Assembly (NCBI GenBank): GCA_013178225.1
Contig: JABLXE010000003.1
Coordinates: forward strand, 1 to 64,000
Origin: Methanotrichaceae archaeon
GTDB taxonomy: Archaea > Halobacteriota > Methanosarcinia > Methanotrichales > Methanotrichaceae
Reading direction: 5' to 3'
Length of the DNA stretch: 64,000 bases
The translations under genes were made by a program, and so were the position numbers. Positions 42,750 through 51,983 of the stretch are shown one piece after another; the stretch's first letter is position 1; each line of letters starts with the position of its first letter. The notes below the pieces were generated by a model that had not been told where the DNA came from, did no database searches, and was given only the letters and a program-made list of their open reading frames with translations.

Positions 42750-45700
42750 TCAGATCTCGCCGATGCCCTCTTCGATATCTCCCTCCATCTCAATATATGC
42801 ATCTCTCAGTTTTTCCATCTCCTCTTCTGTTGCCTTCCAATACCCTCTCTTCTCAGCCTCAAGGAGCCGTTCCGCTACCTCGACCGCTGCAAACTTATTG
42901 TTGGATGCGAGCTTGTCCCGAATCTCTCGATCGAATATGTACCGCTGGGCGATCGAAGACCAGATCCAGTTCTCGACGCAGTGGGTAGTGGCAGCAAGCC
43001 CCAGTACGTTTTCCAGCCTTTCGGCCACCTGCTGGGCGCCGTGATAGTCGTGCTTGAGCATCCCTTCGATCCACTTGGGATTGAGAAGCCTGGTTCGAAC
43101 GCCCCTGGTCACAGCGTCTTTCACGTCCTCGGTCTGGATCACCTCGCCGGTGGTGTCAGTGATGAGCATCTCAGGTCTCTGTCCTCTTGCGGTCCGGACA
43201 GCATTTGAAAGCCCCCCGAAATACTCGAAGTAATGGTCGAGGTCTACAATCTCCCGATCATGAGTGTCTCTCACCTGTGACACCAGATCCACTCGGGCCA
43301 GGTTCGACCTGTAAATGGCATCGCTCTTGACAGCGTGAAGGTTTTTGGCATAGAGGTGGCTCATCGACTGGATGTAGACCTCGGCTAACTCATCCTCCGT
43401 CTTCCAGATTGAGTCCTCTACCAGGGGAAGCATCCTGGTCCCGTACTCCCCTGCTCGGGGGCCAAATATCCTTCCGTTGGCGATCTTCGTTAGGGTCTTG
43501 AGGTCTAGGTCCGGGCCAGTGCCGTTCTTTTTCTCCGATTGCAGCTTTTCCAGATTCTCGAGGGAATGCTTCCTGACGCAGTTCATCTCCAGAGGCTCGT
43601 CCAATCCTGCCACCAGGTTAAAGGCCTGGTCAAGAAGTTCGACCACGTTCGGGAACATATCCCTGAAAAAGCCGCATATGTTCACCAGACAGTCGATCCT
43701 GGGACGGCCCATCTCCTCCAGGGGCACGACCGCCAGCCGGGGTGCCAGGGCTCCGGGAGATCTCTCGATCTTCACGCCCAGGTAGCTCAAGATCTGGCCG
43801 ACTGATTCGCCTCCGGTCTTGGTGGTCTCGAAACCCCAGAGGATGACGCCGGTGTTCTCCGGATAGCTGCCGTTCTTCTCCAGGTACTTGGAGATGGTAT
43901 TGCTGGCAATCTCCGCGCCTCGCTCAAAGGCGGCAGGCGTTGGGATCTTGGTCGGATCGAACTGGGTCAGATTTCTGCCCGTGGGAAGGACTTCCGGCGA
44001 CCTGATGACATCCCCTCCGTCTCCCTGCTCGATGAACTCGCTTTCCAGCCCCCGGCAGTAGTTGATTAGTTCTCCCTGATTCTGAGAGTAATTCTTCATC
44101 AGGCTCAATCCGTAGCCCAGTGTTTTCAGAAGCTCCTGTTTTCCCCATTCAGGAAGTTCGCTCTCCCCGACGGCTGAATCCGGCGACTTCTGGATGCAGA
44201 TCTCCACAATTCTGATGCATTCCTCGTCAATACGCGCCAGCTTGCCTGCAAACCGGGCTCTGTTCCTGAGGGCGAAATCGTAATCGATCCCTTCTGACTC
44301 GGCGAGGATACGGTTCAGGGACTTTATGCCCTCGCGGTCGTACCTCAGCAGGAAGACCACGAACTGCTTCATAACGCTGAGATCGTACTCTTCACCGAGA
44401 ACGTGGAGGCCATCGGGTATTATTCTCCGCTTCATCTCATAGAGCTGGTCGTGCAGGACCTCGACGTCTTCAGATTCGAAGCTCAGCTCGTGTGCCTTGT
44501 CCAGGATCATCTCTTTCACCCGCTCGCATCTGACCGGGTCCTGGACCTGGGCCTCTGAGTATTCGTCGATCAGATCCTGAAGCACAGCATACTCCTCGTA
44601 GAGGTCGGATGCGGTGTAAGGAGGCGAGTTGTAACCAATGATTGTCCCGTAAAGCCTCCTCTTGGCGATCACCACCTCAGAGGTGTTCACGATGTGATAG
44701 AAGTAGAGATGAGGCATGTCTCCTATCAGAAGGTCGGGGAAGCAATAGGCGCTCATCCCGACCTCCTTTCCCTTCATGAACTCGGCCAGCCCGTGTGTCC
44801 CGACGTGCACGACCAAATCGGCTTTCCAGACCTCCTGCAGCCATCTGTAGAAAGCAACGTACTGGTGATGAGGGGGCTTCGTCTTGTCGTGAGTGGCCGA
44901 GGCCAGGTCCTGATCCTTAAGTGGCGGACGGGCGGGCTGAATTCCTACAAAGACGTTTCCGAACTCGATGCCCGGGATCAGTATATCTTCTCCCAGGGTC
45001 ATGACATCTCCGGGCGGCTTTCCCCAGGAGTTGATCATGTCGGAGCGCATCGTCTCCGGAAGAGTCGAAAAGAACCTCTGGTAATCCTCGGCCTTCAGGG
45101 AGTGGCAGCTCTTCAGAGTATCCCCCTTTTGGAACCAGGTTCCGGAGTTGACGATGGAATAGTCCTGGAACAGAAGATGAAGATCCTTCTCCGGAAGATC
45201 GACCCGGTAACCTCCTCCGGACATCTTTTCCAGCAGCCCTCTAACGCTCTTGAAGACATCGAGATAGGAGGCCCGGCCCAGGTTCGCTTCTCCGGGCGGG
45301 TAGTTGTAGATGATGAAGGCAACCTTCTTCTGATCGTTGGGCATCTTTTGCAGTCGGGTCCAGTTCCGAATCCTAGAGGCGATCCTGGAAATCCGATCGT
45401 CGATTGGGATTACGTCCTGGGCGTCGAGGTCTCCCACCTTGATGCTCTGGACGCCGCAGCAGGGTATGGATTCAATGCAGCCGTCAAGCTCGGGCCAGAT
45501 GACGGCCATGATGACCTCAGGGGCCGAGAGGCCGGTTGGAGATTCGAGCCACTTCTCGACCTCCCGGCTGTACATCGAAGCCGGAGTGAACACCGGGACG
45601 TTGAGATCCTTCAGAAGATCTCTGGTGAGGGCGTGATTTCCTCCGAGGGGTCCGCCGTTCAGCCTAAACCAAGTAAGGTTTATCAGGGCATCAAGGATGG

Positions 45701-46514
45701 GGCGGCCGTCCTGGAAGAAGAATTTCCTCATGGCCCGCAGGTTGTGGATGCCATCAGAGAAGACGGGGATGAGGTTCACATCGCCGAGCTTCTCAGAGAG
45801 TGCCTCTAGCGTAGATTGGCACTGGTCGAAATGCATGTTTCCGTAAAAAAGGGCCCCAATGGTCGGCCGGGAATCGGAGAATCCGGAGCATTTCAAGAAG
45901 GCCTCCAGGTCGTCGAAGCTCCCGTAGACCGGATGGTAAATTCCGTACTCGGGAAATTCCTGGGGGTCCTCGGCCTGCGGAAGATCGCAACCTAGGTACT
46001 CCTTCATGAAATAGAGAAGCAGGTTTCGATAGTTCTTTTGGCCGCCGTATCTCCAGTACCTGGCGATCTTGATGTAGCTCTGGAGGTCCTTCATGGGTCC
46101 TGCCGGCACAGACTTTGCGGCAGGCATCATCTGCATCTTCTTCCAGACCTCTTCCGGATCCCGGACCGCACCGGGCTTGATCCGGTCTGCCATCTCGCGT
46201 CCCGAAAAGCAACCCAGCCTGGTGATCCTCATCATCCTAGAGAAGGGGCTGGTGAGGTTCACTACGATGTTCTTCTCTTCTTTCAGTGCCTTATAGACGA
46301 CTTCGCTTGCCCTGCCTTCCCCCCGAATGTCGACGAAGACGGCATCGGACTTTTTCAGCTCCTCTTCCAGAAGCCGGTCGTCCACTTCCTCCTCGTCGAT
46401 TTGGCGAGGAAAGCAGATCTTCAGATGGAGGTCGAGATCGAACTCGGCCTGGAGGTCCTGGGCCGCCTGGGCCAGGCTAGAGGCCGGAACGGTTGAGATA
46501 AAGGTGATCTTCAT
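42750..46514 (-). CDS. cobN: CobN-type chelatase large subunit, copy 1
   Basis: A 1254-residue CobN/BchH/ChlH-family protein, the porphyrin- or corrinoid-binding and metal-inserting subunit. Family blocks: IGALFYGNMHFDQCQSTLEAL, VAFIIYNYPPGEANLGRASYLDVF, VHVGTHGLAEFMKGKEVGMS, FPDLLIGDMPHLYFYHIVNTSE, VILWGFETTKTGGESVGQILSYLGVK, PRLAVVPLEEMGRPRIDCLVNICGFFRDMFPN and the C-terminal NPKWIEGMLKHDYHGAQQVAERLENVLGLAA. It is a paralog of the gene at 47110. A cobalt role is likely by family, but a nickel or other tetrapyrrole role cannot be excluded. Confidence 0.9.
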   Translation of the reverse strand: MKITFISTVPASSLAQAAQDLQAEFDLDLHLKICFPRQIDEEEVDDRLLEEELKKSDAVFVDIRGEGRASEVVYKALKEEKNIVVNLTSPFSRMMRITRLGCFSGREMADRIKPGAVRDPEEVWKKMQMMPAAKSVPAGPMKDLQSYIKIARYWRYGGQKNYRNLLLYFMKEYLGCDLPQAEDPQEFPEYGIYHPVYGSFDDLEAFLKCSGFSDSRPTIGALFYGNMHFDQCQSTLEALSEKLGDVNLIPVFSDGIHNLRAMRKFFFQDGRPILDALINLTWFRLNGGPLGGNHALTRDLLKDLNVPVFTPASMYSREVEKWLESPTGLSAPEVIMAVIWPELDGCIESIPCCGVQSIKVGDLDAQDVIPIDDRISRIASRIRNWTRLQKMPNDQKKVAFIIYNYPPGEANLGRASYLDVFKSVRGLLEKMSGGGYRVDLPEKDLHLLFQDYSIVNSGTWFQKGDTLKSCHSLKAEDYQRFFSTLPETMRSDMINSWGKPPGDVMTLGEDILIPGIEFGNVFVGIQPARPPLKDQDLASATHDKTKPPHHQYVAFYRWLQEVWKADLVVHVGTHGLAEFMKGKEVGMSAYCFPDLLIGDMPHLYFYHIVNTSEVVIAKRRLYGTIIGYNSPPYTASDLYEEYAVLQDLIDEYSEAQVQDPVRCERVKEMILDKAHELSFESEDVEVLHDQLYEMKRRIIPDGLHVLGEEYDLSVMKQFVVFLLRYDREGIKSLNRILAESEGIDYDFALRNRARFAGKLARIDEECIRIVEICIQKSPDSAVGESELPEWGKQELLKTLGYGLSLMKNYSQNQGELINYCRGLESEFIEQGDGGDVIRSPEVLPTGRNLTQFDPTKIPTPAAFERGAEIASNTISKYLEKNGSYPENTGVILWGFETTKTGGESVGQILSYLGVKIERSPGALAPRLAVVPLEEMGRPRIDCLVNICGFFRDMFPNVVELLDQAFNLVAGLDEPLEMNCVRKHSLENLEKLQSEKKNGTGPDLDLKTLTKIANGRIFGPRAGEYGTRMLPLVEDSIWKTEDELAEVYIQSMSHLYAKNLHAVKSDAIYRSNLARVDLVSQVRDTHDREIVDLDHYFEYFGGLSNAVRTARGQRPEMLITDTTGEVIQTEDVKDAVTRGVRTRLLNPKWIEGMLKHDYHGAQQVAERLENVLGLAATTHCVENWIWSSIAQRYIFDREIRDKLASNNKFAAVEVAERLLEAEKRGYWKATEEEMEKLRDAYIEMEGDIEEGIGEI

Positions 46515-47109
46515 TGCGCACCCACCAAAAATGAAACAAGATATAAGCTTTGACCATTGCAGTTCATACGATTCGAGATGTCATCTGAACCCAGGGTTCC
46601 AGAATTCGGCGAAAGACTGCCTACAGGGCGATGCAAGACGGGACGAGGTCCTATCGACTTGCCTGTAATCGCGTTTATTTCGCCTTTTTTGAATGTTATC
46701 GCCATAATCTGAAGGCATAATATAGATGCTGCCAGCAAATAGCTCAGTTGTCTCATGATTCTCACTCGTCGTCTCAGATTTTCTGTAGATCTCTCTGATA
46801 CCAACCTCTAGAGCTTCAATTACCCATGATATCAGGTACATAATTGTTCCTTCAATTCTTGCTTGATGAAATGATTTAGCCGAACTACGTTATTGGTTAT
46901 AATAATTTCGAATAATGTATCCAAAAATCAAAAAAAATTATTTTTAAGTATTATTTGATATTTGTTGAGGGTTTCACAACTAGATCTGGGCAAGTCGCAT
47001 GCCTAATATGCTTTTAACTTCAGTTGGGCTGGGAGGTCAGTTGGCTGCGAGGTTGCTGCCATTACTGCAATATTTGCATAATCAATCATTTTTCCGTGAT
47101 CATTACTCC
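46515..47109. other. Gap between the two cobN genes
   Basis: A 595-bp gap, AT-rich at 46840-46960. A minus-strand frame at 46581-46841 (86 codons, ATG with AAGGA six bases upstream, TATTATAAC further up) could be a small gene but shows no family signal; I leave it uncalled. No repeat or RNA gene seen. Confidence 0.35.
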
Positions 47110-50100
47110 TCAGGCCCCCAGCACTTTGGACATCTTCTCCTTCCAGGCCTTCACCTCATCGGCGTTTATGACATCGATTGCTCCACCCTGGAACTCTCCG
47201 TCCACGTCTCCCATTCTCTCTTCCATCCAGCCCTCGATCTCCAGGTACAGCGACTTCAGAGCATCCAGCACCTCGGGATCGGCCTTCCAGAGTCCCCTCT
47301 GCTCGGCCTCCAAGAGCCTTCGTCCCATCTCCTCCATGGCCCAGGGGTTGTTCTCCTGGAAGAACTCGCGGTTCTCCTGGTCCATGATGAAGGTCCGGGC
47401 GATATCATCGAAGATCCAGTCGTCCACCTCTTGAGTCGTCGCCTCCCAGCCGTAGACCCGGCCCACCCGCTTGGATATGTCGCCTGCACCCTTGTAGCCG
47501 TGCTGTTTCATGCCCTCGATCCACTTGGGATTGAGAAGCTTCGTCCTGACCACCCGCCGGACCTCGTCGGCCAGTTCCCGCACCTCCACGTGCTCCGGTT
47601 CTCTGGTGTCTCCGTAGTAGGCCTTCACCTCTTTTCCGGAAATGTGCCTGGCTGCGGCAGTCATTCCGCCGTGCGTGCCGAAGTAGCAGCAGCACCCGAA
47701 AAGGTCATACTCGTCGCTGACCACTTTATTGTATGTCACGTCCACAGACTTGAGCGAGTTGACGAAACTCTGATGAGCCTCCTTTCCAGCAACGCCTTTT
47801 CCGTAGGCGTAGCCGTTCCAGTAGACGAAAATATCGGATAGATCCTTCTCGTCCTTCCAGGCGCTGGCGTAGACTGCCAGGTTGGTTCCGGATTGGTAGG
47901 TCCCAGGCTTGCTGGCGAAGATTCGAAGCGTGGCCTCACGCCAATCCTTGGCAGTGCCGTTCTCTAGGTTCTCCAGAGTGTGCTTGCGAACGAAGTTCAT
48001 CTCCGGAGGCTCATCGAGCCCTGCTACCGCCTGGACCGCTTCGTCAATGGTGTCGATGCAGTTGGGGAAGTTGTCCCTGGTGATTCCCGAGACCCGGATG
48101 GTCAGATCGATCCTGGGCCGCCCAAGCTTTTCCAGCGGAACTACCTTGAAGCCCTTCAGCCGGCCTTTGGACTGCCAGACCGGTTCCGTGCCCAGCAGGA
48201 ACAGCATCTGGGACATATCCTCGCCGTCGGCCCACATGATGTCGCTGCACATCCAGAAGAAGGCCACATTTTCCGGATAATGTCCTTCCTCGTTCTGGTG
48301 CTTGGCGAGGACCGCTCCGCCCAGCTTCTGGCCTACCTTCCAGGCGGTCTTAGTAGGAACCCGGTAGGGATCAAGAGAATAGAAGTTCCTGCCTGTAGGC
48401 AGAACATCATCCCGGCCCCGGGTGATTAAGCCGCTGGGGCCGGCCTCGATGTAGCCACCGTCCATGCCGTTCAGCAGAGACTCGATCTCCAAAGAGGCCT
48501 CCATGCGAGCCTGCAAATCCAAGACCTTCTCACGAATGGCTTCAAGCTGGACTTCATAGCCAGCAGTCGAGACGCCCAGGACTTCATCCAGTTGCGAGTC
48601 GTCGCCCTGCAGATAAACATCGATGAGCTTCTTGCACAGTCCGTCGATGGTCTCCAGCAGCTGCCCGTGAGATTTGCCGTAGCGCTCGTTTACCACTCCC
48701 TGATTGGCCAGCAGATCCTCCATTGAAAGGCCCATCATTGCTGCAACTGTGCCGCGGAGCGGGACGCCGCTGCCATCGAAGCGCATCACGGAGTTTATAA
48801 ATTCCACACGTTTTTCGCCATCCGGAAGCTGACCGAAGATGTGCATGCCGGAATCGATCTGTGTGTTCCTGATCCGGCCAAGCTCGTTATGGGCTTTATT
48901 GACCATCTCATCCACAGGCATCTCTTCGAGGTGCTTCATGCCCTTGTCCAGGTTGGCGGCCTTGATGGCATCGATTAACAGATGGCGAAGCTCTTGAGAG
49001 CGCGCGTGGTCGTGCTTGGCTGTCTCATACTCTCCCAGCAGCCGGTCCAATTCCAGCAGCTCATCGTAAAGCCCGGACTCGGTCATCACGGTCTGCATGT
49101 GGTCTACCAGCGTGGCATAGCTGCGTCTCTTGGCGATGGTCCCTTCAGGAGGGTTGTCAGCGTTATAGATGTAAAGGTGAGGGATGGTCCCGATGCAGAT
49201 ATCAGGATAGCAGTTCATGGACAGACCCACGCCCTTGCCGGGCAGGAACTCCAGGTTGCCGTGGGTGCCCACGTGGATCAGCACGTCCGCCCCAAAGATC
49301 TCTTCCAGGTAGCGGTAGGTTGCCATGTACTGGTGAGTGGGCGGCACATCCGGGTCGTGCAGGATCTTGCAGACCTGGCCGTCGCAGCGCGCTCCGGCAC
49401 AGCCCCGCTTGGGCTGGACGCAGACCACTGTGTTGCCGTATTGAACTCCGGTGATAACGATCTTTCCCTGATAGAGCATGGCTGCAGGAATGTCGTTCTT
49501 TAGCTCTCCGGGCGGATTGCCCCAGGCCTCACAGACGCGGTCCTTTACCTGGTGCGTGAGAGTGTTGAACCACTTCTCATAATCCTCTTTGGTCTGGTAG
49601 GCTAAAACGCCTCCTTTGGCCACGATCTCTTCGATGGGAGTCCAGCGGAACTCGGAGATGGCCTTCCTGTTCATGATGGTCTCGATCAGCTCTTTGCCAT
49701 CCTTTGGCACATTTTCGAGGGAATAGCCAGCCTCAACCATTCGGTTCATGATGCGGGATACGCTCTCGATGGTGTCCAGATGCGCCCCGCCGCCCACGGC
49801 CGCTTCAACTGAGACACAGGGATTATTATGAAAGATGAAGGCCACCTTGCGGTTTTCCACCGGCTTCTCTGCAAGTCTTGCCCACTTTTTCACTCGTCTA
49901 ACTAGCTTTAGACAGCGTTCTTCTATAGGCGTCCGCTCCACATATCCGTCCCTGTTCCCTCCAGCGCTGACAATAATTGGCTCTATTACTCCTTCAAATT
50001 CCGGCATGGCCACGCTCCAGCCGATGTCATTAGAAAGACCAATGGCATTCTCCCATTCCTCAAGAGTCATGTGGAATGAGAGAATTGGCTCGAAAACCGG

Positions 50101-50916
50101 CACGTTAAATATTTTAAGAAGAGATACGCCCTTCTGATTGTTCTTCGCTTCGCCTATGCCTCTTGATTCCTGCCCCAGGAAGAAGGGAACGGTCTTTACC
50201 ATAGCATCGATTCGAGGCTTACCATCTTTGAGGAAGTAATCTGATACCACATCAGCCATGCTTCTAGTTCCCAGCTCCACATCCTTAACAGAATACGAAA
50301 ATACAGGGATTACATTCATTCCTTCCCTCTCAAGCGCCCGAATCAGCTCGTCTTCTACTTCCAGGGAATTGTTGGCCCAGTAAAACCTAGATATCAGAAG
50401 GCCGACAGTAGGACCAACTTTGGGTTCATACCACTCTAGATATTTCTCAACGTTATTGAAATGGTTGGGGGCATCAGGATGGTAAGCTCCTTCCCACGGC
50501 AGCGGAATAGGTGGCTCGAATGCCGTGTCCATATGGAGCTGCTCCTTGCATAGGTACAGGAACATATTGCAGACGTTGGCTTCGCCTCCATAGGTAAGGT
50601 AAGCATTCGCCTTAATCACAACCTCAGCCGGTGCGGTGGAAAGCAGCCAGTAGGATGGATCGTAGCCGAGGCATAAAATAGGAGTATGCTTTCCTATCTC
50701 TTCCAGCTTAGGGCCGATTTCGTCCCAGATGGCATCGCCCCCTCTATGAACAAAGATTAGATCCGATTCAGCACAAGACTTTAGGGCATCATCGAGCCGC
50801 TCTGGCTGATCGTCCAGGCGCTGAGTGGAATATAGCGCCAAGTCATACCCGAGCCGCTTGTTCGCCTTTGCGATTATCGGTATGTATGAATTTCCTACCA
50901 AACAAGTGATCCTCAT
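47110..50916 (-). CDS. cobN: CobN-type chelatase large subunit, copy 2
   Basis: A 1268-residue CobN-family protein with the same block order as copy 1 but the more standard motif forms: VHVGTHGNLEFLPGKGVGLS, YPDICIGTIPHLYIYNADNP, CVQPKRGCAGARCDGQVCKILHDP, VAFFWMCSDIMWADGEDMSQMLFLLG, GRPRIDLTIRVSGITRDNFPN and NPKWIEGMKQHGYKGAGDISKRV. It probably forms the active cobaltochelatase with the ChlID protein. Having two CobN proteins and one ATPase subunit in the block suggests either two metal/tetrapyrrole substrates or redundancy. TTTAATATATTATATAAATT at 51022-51041 (read on the minus strand) supplies TATA-like sequence about 110 bases upstream of ATG 50916. Confidence 0.93.
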   Translation of the reverse strand: MRITCLVGNSYIPIIAKANKRLGYDLALYSTQRLDDQPERLDDALKSCAESDLIFVHRGGDAIWDEIGPKLEEIGKHTPILCLGYDPSYWLLSTAPAEVVIKANAYLTYGGEANVCNMFLYLCKEQLHMDTAFEPPIPLPWEGAYHPDAPNHFNNVEKYLEWYEPKVGPTVGLLISRFYWANNSLEVEDELIRALEREGMNVIPVFSYSVKDVELGTRSMADVVSDYFLKDGKPRIDAMVKTVPFFLGQESRGIGEAKNNQKGVSLLKIFNVPVFEPILSFHMTLEEWENAIGLSNDIGWSVAMPEFEGVIEPIIVSAGGNRDGYVERTPIEERCLKLVRRVKKWARLAEKPVENRKVAFIFHNNPCVSVEAAVGGGAHLDTIESVSRIMNRMVEAGYSLENVPKDGKELIETIMNRKAISEFRWTPIEEIVAKGGVLAYQTKEDYEKWFNTLTHQVKDRVCEAWGNPPGELKNDIPAAMLYQGKIVITGVQYGNTVVCVQPKRGCAGARCDGQVCKILHDPDVPPTHQYMATYRYLEEIFGADVLIHVGTHGNLEFLPGKGVGLSMNCYPDICIGTIPHLYIYNADNPPEGTIAKRRSYATLVDHMQTVMTESGLYDELLELDRLLGEYETAKHDHARSQELRHLLIDAIKAANLDKGMKHLEEMPVDEMVNKAHNELGRIRNTQIDSGMHIFGQLPDGEKRVEFINSVMRFDGSGVPLRGTVAAMMGLSMEDLLANQGVVNERYGKSHGQLLETIDGLCKKLIDVYLQGDDSQLDEVLGVSTAGYEVQLEAIREKVLDLQARMEASLEIESLLNGMDGGYIEAGPSGLITRGRDDVLPTGRNFYSLDPYRVPTKTAWKVGQKLGGAVLAKHQNEEGHYPENVAFFWMCSDIMWADGEDMSQMLFLLGTEPVWQSKGRLKGFKVVPLEKLGRPRIDLTIRVSGITRDNFPNCIDTIDEAVQAVAGLDEPPEMNFVRKHTLENLENGTAKDWREATLRIFASKPGTYQSGTNLAVYASAWKDEKDLSDIFVYWNGYAYGKGVAGKEAHQSFVNSLKSVDVTYNKVVSDEYDLFGCCCYFGTHGGMTAAARHISGKEVKAYYGDTREPEHVEVRELADEVRRVVRTKLLNPKWIEGMKQHGYKGAGDISKRVGRVYGWEATTQEVDDWIFDDIARTFIMDQENREFFQENNPWAMEEMGRRLLEAEQRGLWKADPEVLDALKSLYLEIEGWMEERMGDVDGEFQGGAIDVINADEVKAWKEKMSKVLGA

Positions 50917-51113
50917 TTTAATTCTCCTTCAATATATATTCTATGAAAATAGCGAACTTGTAATGGAGCGCAGATGAATGCGCCAGATGTTCTTATATCG
51001 TTGCCATCCCGGAAACCGAACCGATTTAATATATTATATAAATTAGATAGATTAAAATCGAATCTCCGGCTGATTTCATACGAGCTGTATTTCCAAAAAT
51101 GCATCAGAGGCTA

Positions 51114-51242
51114 TCACCTCACTCCAAAGGCGGAATAGACATAAGTGCCACGATAGGGAATGCTCTGCCAATCTTCGAAATGCTCTTTGTCTACGCCTGC
51201 TGTATCTTTAATGGCCAATAGAATGGCCGCTGATCGTTTCAT
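51114..51242 (-). CDS. Possible 42-residue small protein upstream of cobN copy 2
   Basis: Reads MKRSAAILLAIKDTAGVDKE... and ends YVYSAFGVR. ATAAATTTATC (51267-51277) upstream could be its TATA box. The start codon has no clear Shine-Dalgarno (GAGATGACACC upstream). It would be co-directional with cobN copy 2, 197 bases away. Its amino-acid composition looks protein-like (short hydrophobic segment, then charged/aromatic tail), but I recognise no family. It may also be a remnant of a longer gene. Confidence 0.35.
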   Translation of the reverse strand: MKRSAAILLAIKDTAGVDKEHFEDWQSIPYRGTYVYSAFGVR

Positions 51243-51656
51243 GGTGTCATCTCTGAGATTATTTCATAAATTTATCAATAATGGTGTTCTTTACTCATAT
51301 TGATTTTTTATTAATATTAAATAAGATTATGATTTGTCTACAAATTTAAAACTATTTCGCTGATAGACGCAATTTGTGTAGCTTGATTCTATTGAATTTT
51401 GTGTTGTGGGCTTTGTGAAACCAACATACAGTGACCCAGATAATTTCGCACCACCAGCGGATACAATGTTTACCTTCTTTAATGGGACATAATCCCAGAA
51501 TTAGGATATCCTGGGGGATTAGGGAAATGGGAAATGAAATATTGAAGAGCATAAATGGGGTATGAGTGTTGGACCAAAAAAGGGAACTACTACACTTGTC
51601 CTGCTATCTTTGCTGATTTGATGAAGAAGCATGTTCGAAAGGAAATTCGCGAGAGC
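51243..51656. other. AT-rich intergenic region
   Basis: Bases 51243-51360 are strongly AT-rich. A 66-codon minus-strand frame at 51352-51552 has odd composition (multiple W, C, H, K runs) and no start context. Nothing else supportable seen here. Confidence 0.3.
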
Positions 51657-51830
51657 TCAGATGCCCACTGTGGTATATGGGTCAAGTAAGCTTCTCTGCA
51701 GCTCTCCTGCGTTCAGGACGCGGCCGCGCTTCAGGAGATCGATCAGGGCAGTATCATACTCATCTGCAACCTTACCGTTCGCCGGGCTGAAGGTCCCGAA
51801 CCTCAGCTGGTATATATCAGCCAGGGCGTT
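51657..51830 (-). pseudogene. C-terminal gene remnant, family unknown
   Basis: An open frame of 57 residues reads like a genuine protein end (ADIYQLRFGTFSPANGKVAD, YDTALIDLLKRGRVLNAGEL, SLLDPYTTVGI) followed by TGA, but an in-frame TGA (51831-51833) cuts it off upstream and no start codon exists. Codon choice is like the neighbouring real genes. The 5' part of the gene appears lost. Bases 51831-51983 hold nothing else I can support. Confidence 0.45.
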
Positions 51831-51983
51831 TCAAGTGTATTTTTAGAGTGAATAGGTCGCAGCAAGCTGCCCGGTGCGCTGCCGCAATTGACCTCGCTGC
51901 CTTTTGGGGGGTGATCGGCATTGAGTTGCTTTGAAGGCTATAAATGTCGCAGAGCGCCTGAAATCTCTCGTCCTCGCCGCTGG

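Noticed and set aside
44694-45809. 371-codon plus-strand frame opposite cobN
   Set aside because: Complete antisense overlap with a well-supported family gene and no recognisable motif.
46581-46841. 86-codon minus-strand frame between the cobN genes
   Set aside because: It has an acceptable start context but no similarity to any family and a disordered second half; not enough to call a gene.
50913-51104. 63-codon minus-strand frame before cobN copy 2
   Set aside because: Lies in the AT-rich promoter region, overlaps the cobN start and has no ribosome site.
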